Below the pieces are notes generated by a model. That model saw nothing but the letters and a program-made list of their open reading frames with translations. It searched no databases and was not told where the DNA came from. Of a stretch of DNA of 64,000 nucleotides, positions 21,153-33,159 are shown piece after piece; the first letter of the stretch is position 1, and each line of letters opens with the position of its first letter. The translations under genes and the position numbers were made by a program. The stretch is taken from the NCBI GenBank assembly GCA_010645155.1, contig CM021322.1, forward strand, positions 10,368,322 through 10,432,321, given 5' to 3'. The DNA is from Tigriopus japonicus. Taxonomy: Eukaryota > Arthropoda > Copepoda > Harpacticoida > Harpacticidae.

Positions 21153-22520
21153 GATTGCGAGGTTGTACGAGTTGTCTTCCTCAGATTGATCAGGGTCTGA
21201 GACGGGAGCTCTGGACAGAGCACCGGGGATGGAGTGATTGCGTCCGCGTTTCTAATCCACCGTGAACAAGTAAGTTAATAACTTGGTTCGATAATTTTGA
21301 ACACGGGGATTGTCAATGGCGTCGATCGAGAACTTAGACACCAGAGACTTTTGGTCGGTGAGCACTGTGAAGTGGGGCAATCCGGACAAAAAGATCTTGC
21401 ACTTGTTGATGGCCCACCAGATGGCCGAGGCCTTGAGTTCAACAACCGCGTAACGAGGTTCGGGGTCCCAAAGAAATCGGCTGCCACATTGGATGAGTTG
21501 CCAATGATCACCGCTCTTTTGCTCTGTAGAAGGGCAAATCGCAATCCGTTTAATTTGGAGGCGTCGGTCACGATTGTGGTTTACGCCCGTGGATTAAACA
21601 TGGCCAGGATGGGAGGTAAGGTCAGCGCCTTTTTGGTGGCCTCAAAAGCCACGGTGTGATTGGGAAGCCAGTTATTCTCGTTTTTCTTCTTCAATAGATC
21701 ACAAAGAGGGCCGGCTGCACTTGACACGGATGAGCTGAAACTGCCCAACTGGTTCACTAAGCCCATAAATGACCAGAGGTCGGTGATTGTGGTGGGCCCC
21801 GGGAAGTCGGCGATGGCCGCTATTTTCCGATCGTCTACTCGGATCGAGTTCCGAGTGATGTGGTAACCCACGAAATGGATGGAGGTTGCGCATAACTTGG
21901 ACTTTTCTTTGTTCACAATCAAGTTATGTTTGGCGCATCGCTCCAATGTGTCACACACGAGGGAGACAAGTTGACGAAAAGTGGGACGACCCATTCCCAT
22001 ATCAATCACTTTGTTGACGGGTAAGCCATCCACAGCCACATCACCTCTGTATGAATAGGAATCTCCAGTAGAGATGAATCCCATAGGAGCGCGCAAGAAT
22101 TTGTAGCGGCCAAATGGGGTGATGAAAGTTGTGAGATGCTGGGAGTCTTCATGAAGAGGCATTTGTCAATAGCCCTTCACAAGGGTTAGTTTGGCAAAGT
22201 AGGCATCGTCTTCGTTGAAGCTGGAAATGGCCTCTGCCGGGGTTTTGGTGGGATGAGAAGAACGGATAACTTGGGCGTTCAACTTGGTCATGTCGATGCA
22301 AAACCTGGGTTTACCATTAGGTTTTGGGATGATGACCACAGTATGGCACCATTCCGACGGTTCGTCACCCACGCCTTTGGTAATGCCTTGTTCTTCCATA
22401 TATATGATCTTGCTCTTCACGGAATTCCGCATCAAATAAAGAATTGGTCGAGCGGCATGAACGGCAAAAGGCTGATATCCCTCCTTCAGACGTATCTTCA
22501 TGGGCTCACCAACAATCCCC
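21153..22520 (-). pseudogene. Gypsy RT and RNase H (5' part of the split element)
   Basis: From 22501 downward the minus strand reads RT: KIRLKEGYQPFAVHAARP, KPNGKPRFCIDMTKLN, the first Asp region degraded to FAKLTLVKGY, FITPFGRYKFLRAPMGF, then a variant palm block where the VDD catalytic box reads VIDMG, losing one Asp. FLRAPMGF is followed by GDSYSYRGD, as in a subgroup of arthropod Gypsy elements. RNase H starts at TDASKLNGLRFAL (near 21565). A stop at 22163, a shift near 21575 and the BEL insertion at 21152 disable it. The 5' end is lost at about 22520, where a dispersed repeat begins. Confidence 0.8.
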
Positions 22521-22527
22521 CAAAATC

Positions 22528-23842
22528 AAGCTTTTTGGGGGGTCTGATACTTACAAGTCTAGGACATCTTTGTAATTCTGGGGTACGACTGGACATATTA
22601 GCATCAAGCAGATGTGAGCCAGGTCTTGGCACACAAGTACAAGTGCCTTCTATCTGTCCAAATAGTACTCAATTTTGCAACAAAGGTACTACGATGGGCT
22701 TTTCTTACTAAATGTCAAGGGTTGAAGATTTATGGCAAAAAATACGAGTCCTTTAAAGACCTACATATAGCATATTAAAACATTTAAAATGGCTCATAAA
22801 ATGGCTAGAAACCAAAACAAAGCAATGAAATAACATTAACTTGAATATTAAGAATTTGAGGCTAAACCAATATTGACGCCATTTTTATTTTCAAATTTTT
22901 TCACATTATGGATCTTTGTGTCTAAGCTTTTGACTTCGTTTTTATTTTCTAATTTTTTCACATTATGGATCTTTGTGTCTAAGCTTTTGACTTCATTTTT
23001 CCAAGCTGATAAAAATGGCAGAAAACTCTATGTAGAAGCATGAAATATGTACCTCACTATTTTCTCTCTCTTGGAAGCAATTCAAATTGGAAAGTGAATA
23101 AGGATTGAGCTCCCAAGAAGAAAGGGAGCAATTTTTATTGCAGATGATTAATATCAAAATAATTTTGCCGTGAAACTCTGCCACTGGAAAATACATCACG
23201 AAAAGCTCTAGCCATTGCAGTTTGAGTATTCTAACCAACATTAAACATAACTGGTCGGTTCAAAGGGTGAAGCAATTAGGCAGTGGGGTAGAAAAGCCAC
23301 AAAAGCATTATGATTTGAAATAGTAATGAATAGGGCCCGGAAAAATATTTGCAGTGACGAAGACTTTGAAGTTATTCAGTATATATTTTTATCAAAAGCC
23401 CTTATATATTTGAAAAAAGCCGGATAATTCAGACTTTTTTTTGATAACGCCATTATTTAGTATTTTTTGTCTGGGAGCATCAATTTTCCAAATTTGCTTT
23501 TGGTGAATAGAAGGAACTATCCCAAAAGTATAGTATTCAATGAATTGAGGAAGTCATCATCAGTTGAACACACGTTTATTCTGCCCCGATTTGACTCGGG
23601 TTGCTCGTATTTAAAGGGATGGTGGTAAGTACAAATAACAGGAATGAGCACATGATCAATGAGTCGAGAGCTCAAGATTCTAATCATACCATTATCATAT
23701 CATTAGGTGCATTTGGTCGTATTTGGAGGGATACTTGACATGTAATTGATTTAACAATACAATTTTCAATTTTCCGCAATAGATGGCACAGTTTTTTCGT
23801 GTGTGACAGAAGTTTTTGGTTGAGAATGTCTAACCTCAGTGC
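22528..23842. repeat. Dispersed repeat, arm 1 (inverted relative to 31285-32266)
   Basis: Runs from the GGGGGGTCTGATACTTACAA end to the AGAAGTTTTTGGTTG end, and is the reverse complement of 31285-32266. This copy is longer because of a tandem duplication of a CACATTATGGATCTTTGTG block near 22910-22990 and an extra segment of about 200 bp at 23512-23709. No transposase is recognised. The 82-codon frame in each arm (22993-23241 here) has no known domain. Confidence 0.8.
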
Positions 23843-24348
23843 AAAGGATCTATCGCACTTTCAAGTCCAGAGATAGTATTACGATGTTAACTCTGTACAA
23901 GTCGATTGTTCAGCCGCATCTTGAATATGCCTCACCCATTTGGGCTCCAATGAGTTCAGCAGGTTTGCAAAAGGTCGAGCAGGTCCAAAGATCTTTCACT
24001 AGGAACATCACAGGAATGAGAGAGCTCTCATATTGGGAGAGGCTCCAAAACTTAGGGCTGTACAGTACTCAGAGAAGGTATGAAAGGTATCTGATACTGT
24101 ATGTTTTCAAGAGCGTTCATGGGCTCTGTCCTAACCCCGGATTTGAGATCAGTTGTAGCGATCGTAGAGGTTTTACGTGCGTTTTGAGAGCACCTCCAAA
24201 TCCAAGGGAATCTAAGCTAGTTCGAACAATGAAGTCCTCCTCTCTTCTTTATCGGGCTCCTTCATTGTTCAATTTGTTACCCATTAGTCTTCGTCGGGAA
24301 TATGTAGGAGCTAATCCTCTAATAGCATTTAAGGCAGGATTGTGTTAA
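23839..24348 (+). pseudogene. Non-LTR retrotransposon RT, C-terminal fragment
   Basis: This 170-codon frame has the post-catalytic tail of LINE reverse transcriptases: TLYKSIVQPHLEYASPIW, LQKVEQVQRSFTRNITGM, LSYWERLQNLGLYSTQRRYE, then the LNLLP-like SLFNLLPISLRREY. It is a 5'-truncated copy that begins where the dispersed repeat stops, and it loses homology at FKAGLC compared with the copy at 50615, which goes on. The catalytic part is absent. Confidence 0.8.
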
Positions 24349-26324
24349 TATTTATTGTGATGCGCTAACATTTGCTAATAATTGGGGAGCATATACGAGG
24401 GAATTTTGGAGCAATTGAATTTTGAAAATTGGAATGAAGACAACCCAGGGAAATCGCAAGACGTCGAAGAACACTCTCCTCAGGCGTTCAGGTGAGGATT
24501 TTTTTTTAAATCGAATTCCATTCAAGTAAATGATTTTGTTTGAATAAGACTGATTTAAAAATCATTTAAGGACGCCATTTGCTAAGTTTCAGCGTCATAC
24601 GTTCTCTCTTTACGAGAAACAACGTTTCCAAGTTTGCTACAGTCTCTATAGCAGCTATTTTCGTGCCATTGTCCGCTTCTCATTCAAGCCGCTTGTCTCT
24701 ATCCGCTTTTCTTTTGCTATTTTCGTGCCCTTCCATGCGGTAAAGCGGTCGAGAATTGGTCCGTTTATCAGCTTGACTTCTTATCAGCTGATATTTTTGT
24801 GCTTTTTCCCTTTTCTGTTTTGTTGCTTGTCCCTATTACTGATGGAAAAAACCAATCTTTCAATCTTTCTCACGCGAGGTTGCTAGTTTTAGGTTTGCCA
24901 TCACCCCTTACATGGTACACGCTCTTGCAAATCAAGAAGCAAGTTCCTTCTACATAGCGCCCCTGATCCGAAGACGAAGAAAGCAAGGGGTGCCACTTGC
25001 GCTCACCTTCAGAAGAAAACCTTTTTCCTCATGGAATTCAACCGACAAATGATAGACGCTGAAGGCTAATTGGCAGACCTAGTTGGGCAACCTATCGTGA
25101 ATATGATTGAAGATTGGATTGTTTCCATCACTAGTCCCTATCCGCTTTTCCCTTTGCTATTTTCGTGCCCTCCAATGCCGGCGAGCGTTCCAGAATTTGT
25201 ACATTTATCCGCCTGCGAAAAGAACAAGCAAATGCTTGTTCTTATCGAACCTGAATTCTGCAATTTTCCGTACGAATTTTGTAGAAGGGATCTAGCGCTG
25301 AACACTTCACCTGCCTTTCGGGATGTGCGAAATCAAGTTTTGACACCTCCAATTTAAAGCCACGATATTCCATCCTACAATTATCATCAACAACCAATTT
25401 TTCGACCAACATACTAGCTATCAAGACAAAAACAAAGTAACATGATTGAAAAGAGTTTTATTTACTGATTTTGACAAGAGCGCGAAAACACAAAAAATGG
25501 AGCATGTGAAGTTTTCTAAAAGAAAATATCATTTCTTGCCCCTCGTGAAATTTTTTGACACGGGAATCCTATCCTGCTCACTTTAGTTGTCCGATGAAGT
25601 TGACTCATATGTTTAAGCATTGAGATTAGATACCGTTTATGCAACGGTTTCTGTAATGTTGATGAAAGTCTTCTCCTTCTTAAAAGCTCGATGATGCCAG
25701 GCACCCTTTGCGACAACCTGAACAACCGTACCTTTTATGACCGTGATCTAGGGGCGTCAATAGGATCCAAAGAATTGTCCACGTCCTTCTTGTCGCTTAT
25801 GAAGTCAAAATGACCATTTAAATTCTGATTTTGCCGTTGTTATTTGTTGGTTATCTCGAATAATCTCCTAGATTGAGGAAGACATTCAACTGAATTTCGC
25901 AGGATTTTGCTGTCAAACGCAGCTTTGTTGTTAGAATTTTCATAGATATCTTGCTTTGTTGCAAAACATACTTCAAAACTACTTTCTTGATTGATTGTCC
26001 TTATTCCGGATTACGAAAATTGTGGCACGAAAATAGCAGCTTATATATACGCGCGGAAACGAGAGAAAAAAATGACCCTGCAATCGTCCTTTTGGACAAT
26101 TGTAAGTGCAAATGTTCGTTCGGAAGAGCGCGCTATGCTCTATGTTTCAAATTACGCTTACTGACACAAATTTCATTCGATCAAGTTGAAATTAAGCATG
26201 TGAACTTTGAATTGCCACTCAGACGACTGGTTTAATTAGATTTTTCTCTGGCTAGCCAAAATTTAAAAAAGCGACCTTTGCCAATAACCGAAGCACACAG
26301 GTCTTCAGTGATCCTTGGACAGCC
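24349..26324. other. Intergenic DNA with short dispersed words
   Basis: No gene recognised. A phrase containing CCTATCCGCTTTT and GCTATTTTCGTGCC recurs at about 24700, 25135 and, inverted, near 26020. This suggests remains of one short repeat family in both orientations. Confidence 0.4.
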
Positions 26325-26768
26325 CAAGAACCACTGAATTTCACTGAACTGGGATGCTAACGAGAAGAATCATGATTTCTAGCAGGAACATTTCAATTAC
26401 GTTCTTTTGCAAATGAGACCTTGCCCCTGTTGACAAGAATGCGTATTTCAACTCAATCGAATGATGGGGTCAAAAGTTATGCTCACTCAAAGTTCAGTGC
26501 AAATCCTACTGAGAAGGGATGAACTAGCCCTTTTCTGGTAGTTGTTTTACCACAAAAGGGCGAACTCATTCATTCTATGCTCTCTTCAGTACATAAGTTT
26601 GAGAAGATATTACTTTTCACTCCGCCATTTGATTGAGCTGAAATTTGAAATACGTCGTCTACTGAGTACAAGCCAGGTCTCGTTGGCAGAAGAACGCAAT
26701 TGAATTAATCCTTCTGGAAACCATAACGTTCACCGTTAGCCTCCCACTTCAGTTTTTAGTGCTTCTTG
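26325..26768. mobile_element. MITE, family M1, copy 1
   Basis: Terminal inverted repeats CAAGAACCACTGAA and TCAGTGCTTCTTG-like, with further inverted similarity inward (GGAGGCTAACG-like blocks). GACAGCC is duplicated directly on both sides (26318-26324 and 26769-26775). A second copy with its own duplication is at 56524-56973. There is no coding capacity. Confidence 0.82.
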
Positions 26769-26925
26769 GACAGCCCCAATCAGATTCGTCTACAAACTAT
26801 GTGACAAGTAGAGGTGGAAACACAAAGTCCTCAAATCAAAAAAACAGCCCAAAGCAATGAAAATTTGATAAATAATCTAGATTGGGAATCCTCTCCCGGG
26901 CCACAAATTCCTAAACCCTTTGTGA

Positions 26926-27320
26926 ATGTCGCGTTTTACCCCTTTCCTCAAATTGTACCAAACTAGTAGCTTCGAGACTGAGACCTCTGACTCAAAAGCA
27001 TTGGCGGAAAATTATCGCCCAATCTATCTTAACAGTGTGATTGGCAGTGTTGGAAACCATCATCAAGGAACAGATCTACGACTTCATAGAACAAGAAAAC
27101 TTGATCATAAGGTATCAACATGGATTTTTCCCTGGGAGGAGTTGTGTTACAAATTTGATTACATTTTTCGACGAATTGACAAGTGCTATCGACAAGGGAA
27201 ACCCGATTGACGTTACTCACTTGACTCAAAATTTTCTTCTCAAAAGCATTTGAGAAGACAATCACGTGGACTTGGTTCCACGTGACTTGCTTCTCAAGAA
27301 ATTGGAAATTTTTAGGATTC
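26926..27320 (+). pseudogene. Non-LTR retrotransposon RT fragment
   Basis: Two overlapping frames carry fingers/palm blocks of LINE RTs: ALAENYRPIYLNSVIGS, then after a frameshift VLETIIKEQIYDFIEQENLI, YQHGFFPGRSCVTNLITFFD and the AIDKGNPIDV block. It ends before the catalytic FxDD box. This may be the upstream part of the same family as 23839-24348, but they are not contiguous. Confidence 0.75.
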
Positions 27321-28695
27321 AATTACACAACCCTACGTACAATGAATGTCAACTAGGCTCACCGGTCGGGAGCAAAGAGTGGTAGTAAGTGGAGAGATGT
27401 CCAATCGGCGTCCAGTTTAAGTGGAGTTGTTCAAGGAAATGATTTTGGCCCCGGAGGTATGCAGTTAACGTTTTCCTAAGCACATCATTCAGCACGCTAA
27501 CAAAACATATATTTCATTGTTAATCAATTAAGATAAACCATTTGCACCATGACAAGAACTGATATCGAGATTTTACCCATACTTGAGTATTTTCTGAACT
27601 TTCAGATGAATCATGTATTCATACAATACTGGGTCGCTAATTCAAACCATCTAGGCTTATTTTTTGCCCCTTGCGAAACACATTTGATTCCGTTCACATT
27701 AGCCCATTGGTCAAAAAAATTGTACAGTTTTTAAGACACTCAGATTTTTATAACGGCAATTACGGCACAATTATCACACGAGTACATTGCAGATATCTTT
27801 TCAGCATTTACAAGATTGTAAGTGTTTGCTAACAATATAACTAAATTAGAGATGAAACTCAAACAAAGCGTATCAACTCTTAAAGAAATAGGACATATGC
27901 CCCTACTCAAAATCCCAAGCAATTAGAAACCTCCAAATCTTAATAAAAGTTTTCCAAAAGTCAATGAAAGCAAACTTCATGAAACCAATGTGTTATACCG
28001 TAAAAATGAAAACACACCATCATTGCTGTAATAATATGACAAAGACCTGAATCATGGATTACAATAGCGTCATGCTTGTGCAGAAGTCTAGAATCAAGAG
28101 TAACAAAATTTGTTCATCAAATCAGTAAAATTCATCAAATATATGTACATAAAATGGATCACGCTATTAGGTCTCTGCTGGGACTTGCAACTAAAACATG
28201 GATTGCAAAAGTCAAATCGAATTACATGGCATGAAGCTGTTTGGCTGTGATAAAGAGTGAGGAGCACAATTTTTTGAAACACCATTTACCTGATTTTCAA
28301 AAAAAACTTTAATTTTTTGTTAGAAATAACCATTTTGCCTTGCGCATTAAGGATTGCTATTTTTCACGAATGTCATGCACTCGGTGGAAAAAGGGTAAAG
28401 CCTAAATTGTTCTTTCTGCATTGCTTGGGAAAGGAAACCTGAACACTGACTATTTGCTCAAAAACGTTTCCTAAAATGTTCAGTTCACAATCTAACATAT
28501 TACTTGAACTTTGATTTTCCAGGGGATTTCATTAAGCATTAACTGTGAATAGTTTGTGAAACTACGGCTAAAGTGAAGGAAATTTTCTAAGGTGCAAGGT
28601 GAAGAAGAACAATGAGTTTTTTGGTGGACAATCTCTTTCCAGGCCAGCACTGAGCTCCCTAAAACAAAAACCATCAACAATGAGGTTGTCTGTAT
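27321..28695. other. Intergenic DNA, no feature recognised
   Basis: AT-rich sequence without recognisable gene, RNA or transposon ends. Confidence 0.4.
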
Positions 28696-28889
28696 GCCGC
28701 ATGTTAACGCACTGAATTCAAAAGCGAGAGTATAGCAAAATCAAGTCGAATTAGCATTCGTCAAGTATATACTCTCCCCAGCTTCTGCGTTTCAAACACA
28801 GGATTGTTACAAGGATGTACTCGAGGCCGGTTAATCTGACTTGATTTTCGTATACTCTCGCTTTTGAATTAGGTGCGTTAACGTGCGGC
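28696..28889. mobile_element. 194-bp MITE with ~55-bp inverted repeats
   Basis: Tips GCCGCATGTTAACGCAC and its inverse, continuing through AATTCAAAAGCGAGAGTAT. The internal loop is about 85 bp. No convincing target duplication is visible, so the exact ends may be a few bases off. Confidence 0.7.
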
Positions 28890-29041
28890 CTAATATTATT
28901 GACGCATGTGCAAAAAAGCAGAGAATTTCAATTTCGGGTACCAAGACGTTTTTCAAAAGCGTAAGTTCCATCAGCTGCCAAACCTCCTTAATCAAAATCC
29001 GTGGGTTACAAATCTTCGGGTTTGTTTGGATTATCTAGTCC

Positions 29042-30316
29042 TTAGGGTATTCCAGAAGAACTTGTGAAAATGGTGTTAAAGCCGTAGACGCCCAATTCAA
29101 CAAAATGAGTGTTATAGCCTTCTCTTCGATTTATGATGGTAACTCTCCGTCCAAGTGTTGGTTTCTGACACTCCACTCCGCTTAGTTGAGAAGGTTTTTG
29201 ATAAAATTGATAAACATTGCACAGAACCCTCTCTGAGGTGTTTAACACAGTTCCAGATAGAGGCTCTGGTCCGTCAATCCAAATTTCCATCCTACTGTGC
29301 CTGGCGGCATCTTTCCCAGATCGTGCCACGAATATCACATTTGTGATAGCATAAGGTGTCCCAAGGTCAATAGAAATCCATTCTCCACCAGGTGTTTCAT
29401 TCAAAGAATACCACGTGGCTTCAGGAAGGAAGGAGACGATCCCATCCATTGCCTTGGAAGGAGGATGGTCGGGGGAATAAAGCGAACTACCCACGGCATT
29501 CTTGTAAAGGGCCAAATTACCACCAAGATATTGGCAATAGAATTTGGATACAGTTTCGGTGGGCGTGGCAATCTCATACAATTTGGTAACTGGATTGATT
29601 TTAGCCCACAAAGTTGCCGTTCCATTGCCAAAGGACCAATTTTGGCATCTCGGACACTCAGTCAGGCTTTCACCTTCTTTCCACTCCTTTTGTCCCGTGG
29701 TCCACATCAAGTACTTCTCTACATCTTTGATCGTGCTCTCGTAAGCCAAAGAGATGAATCTCGGTGTGGTGGAATCTCCGACAAGAATAGACATCTGGTC
29801 TACAAAATCATCGGTGTTTTCCATGGGCAAAATTCCTCCACTTATGAGACACAATCTCATGGCTGTGAAGTAAGTACTGGCTTGATTCATTTCCTTCATG
29901 TAAAATATCTTGTCGCCAACAACTAAAGATTGGTTGAATCCGTCCTTTTGAGCTCTTTCCTGGAAATTTGTGGTCATTTCCATATTTTGAGCAAAAACAA
30001 CGTCTCCAGATTGGACAAGAACTTTGGCCTTCCAACCATTTGGGACCCTGGTCCGTTGAGTAATCGGAATCCTATTGCCATTGTTGAGCAGAATACAATT
30101 GCCATTGCTATGATTGTTATTCGTGACATTGATGATAAATTCTTCATATTCGCGGTAAAAGTAAGCTGAATAATTAGGGCTGACATTGGTAGCAATGGCA
30201 CACGTGGTTTCACTTTTGCAAGTAAGATTTTTTTCTTGGACACTTGTAGCTTTCACGAGTCCAAATATGCCGGCAATGACAAAAGTAAAGATTAAAATAT
30301 TTTGGATCATAATCAT
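29042..30316 (-). CDS. Secreted C-type-lectin-like plus discoidin/F-lectin-like protein, copy 2
   Basis: Single-exon frame of 424 codons, collinear with the copy at 2617-3873. It has a signal peptide (ILIFTFVIAGIFGLVKA), a family-specific N-terminal region, a CTLD-like region with AMRLCLISGGILPME, LMWTTGQKEWKEG, the CPRC pair and closing FYC, then a discoidin/F-lectin-like domain (GGNLALYKNAVGSS, KAMDG, WISIDLG, closing VELGVYGF). Cysteine positions match copy 1. The C-terminus differs (IFTSSSGIP). Absence of stops over 1.27 kb, while neighbouring transposons are full of them, argues for a functional gene. Ligand and tissue are unknown. Confidence 0.87.
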   Translation of the reverse strand: MIMIQNILIFTFVIAGIFGLVKATSVQEKNLTCKSETTCAIATNVSPNYSAYFYREYEEFIINVTNNNHSNGNCILLNNGNRIPITQRTRVPNGWKAKVLVQSGDVVFAQNMEMTTNFQERAQKDGFNQSLVVGDKIFYMKEMNQASTYFTAMRLCLISGGILPMENTDDFVDQMSILVGDSTTPRFISLAYESTIKDVEKYLMWTTGQKEWKEGESLTECPRCQNWSFGNGTATLWAKINPVTKLYEIATPTETVSKFYCQYLGGNLALYKNAVGSSLYSPDHPPSKAMDGIVSFLPEATWYSLNETPGGEWISIDLGTPYAITNVIFVARSGKDAARHSRMEIWIDGPEPLSGTVLNTSERVLCNVYQFYQKPSQLSGVECQKPTLGRRVTIINRREGYNTHFVELGVYGFNTIFTSSSGIP

Positions 30317-30565
30317 GCAGAGTTAAACCAACGAGTACATTCAAAAGCTTGAATATGCATTACTGACATTTTTGTGTTGAAATTCCTTGGCTTTGATTGA
30401 GGAGTGTGTTGTTAATTTATCGACTTCTTTATTGCGACATTTAGGTTGGTTTCATTTCAAATGAAAGATCTATGCTAGGTCTCTAAGGTTTAATAAACAA
30501 GATTAACACACCCACCAACGTCCATGGATGATTAAAAGACATGCTTTACAAATAGAGCCAATCAA
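30317..30565 (-). promoter_or_regulatory. Conserved 5' flank of lectin gene 2
   Basis: Shares with gene 1 the GAAATTCCTTG/GAGTGTGTTG block, the TTTAATAAAC...CACCAA block and the ATTGGCTCTATTTGTAAA core-like sequence. The motif TTATTGCGACATTTA near 30429-30443 recurs upstream of gene 3. Co-duplication explains part of this, but the three-way shared motif suggests selection. Confidence 0.5.
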
Positions 30566-30654
30566 AATAACGCTTGTTCAAAAGAGAAGCAAATCAAAAT
30601 AACACCTAGTTTTTTAAATAAATTTTGCTCTCAAAGGAAACGGGCTTGAAATGA

Positions 30655-30935
30655 TTCAATCTCCTTCTTCCTTTTCACCTCTCTCCTCATATCAATGGCA
30701 AGCATCTTTGCTCTTCCAACACACAGAAACTCATCCCATGAGCTTCTTTTTCCAACATACTTCCATGCCTTCGTCATTTTGGTATTTTTAACCTCCGATT
30801 TGACTACACCCCTTGAATTATTTAAAGTGATGATACGTGCCTCTTTATATACCGACCCGTTTAGATCTTCCACAGGCTCATTTATGATGAATTCAAAGAA
30901 AATCCTCATTACTAGGGCCAATGAATATTTTTTTA
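30655..30935. repeat. Dispersed ~280-bp repeat, copy 1 (copy 2 at 48670-48930)
   Basis: Both contain GCATCTTTGCTCTTCCAAC and TCATCCCATGAGCTTCTTT and end near a CTTCCACAGGCTCA block. The minus strand of this copy is open over 96 codons (EVKNTKMTKAWKYVGKRSSW), whereas copy 2 is broken in that frame. It may be an old exon or the end of an unknown element. Confidence 0.65.
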
Positions 30936-31284
30936 TAATATAACATATTTCAAAAATAGTTTTTCCTCGATTTTGGCAGTTTCAAGGAAAAAATAAATAT
31001 TTTCAAGAAAACAGTGAAATCTTGATTTTACGATATTGTCCGTCACCCCAAAATATACCGTTTGATCGAGATTTATCGTTAAATCAAGTCGCTGTCGTAA
31101 GAGTCGAAGTAAAACGGTAACCCCTAAAATCATCGTTAAATCGAGATTTCTATATACAATTCAGAGATCGTTAAAATTTCACTGTATTTAGATCAGAAAA
31201 ATATTTCGGGCAAAATTGAGGAAAATGAATTAATGACTAATGCTCAATTGGGTTTACCCAAAATACAAAAATCTCTACAAAGTG

Positions 31285-32266
31285 GCACTTGCGCCGAGAT
31301 TAGACATTCACAACCAAAAACTTCTGTCACACACGAAAAAACTGTGCCATCTATTGAGGAAAATTGAAAATTGTATTGTTAAATCAATTACATATCAAGT
31401 ATCCCTCCAAATACGACCAAATCCACCAAAAACAAATTCGGCTTTTTCAAATATAAAGGGCTTTTGAAGAAAATATATATTGATTAACTTCAAATTCTTC
31501 GTCACTGCAAATATTTTCCCGGGCCCTATTCATTACTATTTCAAATCATAATGCTTTTGTGGCTTATCTATCCCACTGCCTAATTGCTTCATCCTTTGAA
31601 CCGACCAGTTATGTTTAATGTTGGTTAGAATGCTCAAACTGCAATGGCTAGAGCTTTTCGTGATGGATTTTCCAGTGGCAGAGTTTCACGGCAAAATCAT
31701 TTTGATATTAATTATTTGCAATAAAATTTGCTCCCTTTCTTCTTGGGAGCTCAATCCTTATTCACTTTCCAATTTGAATTGCTTCCAAGAGAGAGAAAAT
31801 AGTGAGGGACAGATTTCATGCTGCTACATACAGTTTTCTGCCATTTTTATCAGCTTGGAAAAATGAAGTCAAAAGCTTAGACCCAAAGATCCATAATGTG
31901 AAAAAATTAGAAAATAAAAATGGCGTCAACATTGGTTTAGCTTAAATTCTTATCATTCAAGTAAATGTTATTTCATTTGCTTTGTTTTGGTTTCTAGCAT
32001 TTTTATTAGCCATTTTAAATGTTTTAATATGCTACATGTAGGTCTTTAAGGGGCTCGTATTTTTGCTATAAATCTTCAACCCTTGACATTTAGTAAGAAA
32101 AGCCCATCGTAGTGCCTTTGTTGCAAAATTGAGAACCATTTGGACAGATTGTACTTGTGTGCCAAGACCTGGCTCACATCTGCTTGATGCTAGTATGTCC
32201 AGTCGTACCCCAGAATTACAGAGATGTCCTAGACTTGTAAGTATCAGACCCCCCGAAAAGCTGGAT
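31285..32266. repeat. Dispersed repeat, arm 2 (inverted relative to 22528-23842)
   Basis: Reverse complement of arm 1. A fragment with TTGAGAACTATTTGGACAG also recurs at 41700-41735, so the family has at least three members in the window. The extra 200-bp segment in arm 1 is absent here. Confidence 0.8.
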
Positions 32267-32297
32267 TTTATGAGACCTAAGATACATCTCACATAAT

Positions 32298-32844
32298 ATT
32301 TGCAACATTAAAGGCCAACTCCTGCAGACCATGATCAAAACTGGGTGTGGAGAACTTGCAATTTGACAAAAATGATGGCATGCCTATTCTTCAAGTCAAT
32401 GATTTGTTGCACCATTTACGAGTGAACAACCGGGCCCAAATCAGTTAAAACAAGGCCTAGGAATTTGATTTAAAAAACTTTTATTGCCATTTTGGGCCCT
32501 CATTTGCACTGACTTGCGTTTTGAGCACTTGTTTGCATCGATTTGCAATTTAGGCGCTTACAATTTGTTTTGCAATTGATTTTATTCCTTATTCTCTTCT
32601 TTGAAACAAAAGCATCTTAAGGAAATTATATTTTCTTACTTGGTTTCAGAACAGAAATGATCATTTGAGGTGCTTGTGAACATTGCTTTTTACTTACCAT
32701 TGCAATAGTTGTGAAACACTCTTCAAAATATTAAATGATGCGCATTTTGTCATGAATGTTCGGTGCATATTGTTGATTATCGCGGACTTTCTGGGCTAGG
32801 AGCTTCTTCTTCTAGGTTCCAATGTGACCATAACTAGGATGATG
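32298..32844. repeat. 547-bp repeat, copy 1 (identical to 42433-42979 by eye)
   Basis: Starts ATTTGCAACATTAAAGG and ends CATAACTAGGATGATG. Both copies are the same length and I found no difference on reading. No terminal inverted repeat, tail or target duplication was recognised. Confidence 0.85.
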
Positions 32845-33025
32845 CAGGGACCACTGTATGTCTCAAACACTTTTTCCGTTACGGAAAGTGGAACCCCCTG
32901 GTATAAGCAATACTTTCTTTTGGTTCTGGATTCTTACCCTCCCCTGGGAATGTAGCATTTTCTACCGGGAAAATATTAGTGACAACAAGCTTTACGGGGC
33001 CCATGTGGGAACAGGGGGTTTTGGG

Positions 33026-33155
33026 TGGGGAGAAGTAAGCGGGAGAAGTAAGTGGGTGAAGTAAGTGGGAGAAGTAAGTGGGAGAAGTAAGTGGGAGAAG
33101 TAAGTGGGAGAAGAAAGTGGGAGAAGAAAGTGGGAGAAGTAAGTGGGAGAAGTAA
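33026..33155. repeat. 13-bp minisatellite (GTGGGAGAAGTAA)n
   Basis: About ten units with minor variants (AAGAAA for AAGTAA). It ends directly at the outer hAT-like element that starts at 33160. Confidence 0.9.
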
Positions 33156-33159
33156 TAAG

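Noticed and set aside
22993..23241. 82-codon frame conserved in both arms of the inverted repeat (also 31618-31866)
   Set aside because: The rest of the repeat is equally conserved, there is no domain or signal, and the differences do not favour silent sites by eye.
32298..32844. Helitron
   Set aside because: A CTAG occurs near the end, but there is no TC start, terminal hairpin or AT target, and the similarity runs past CTAG.
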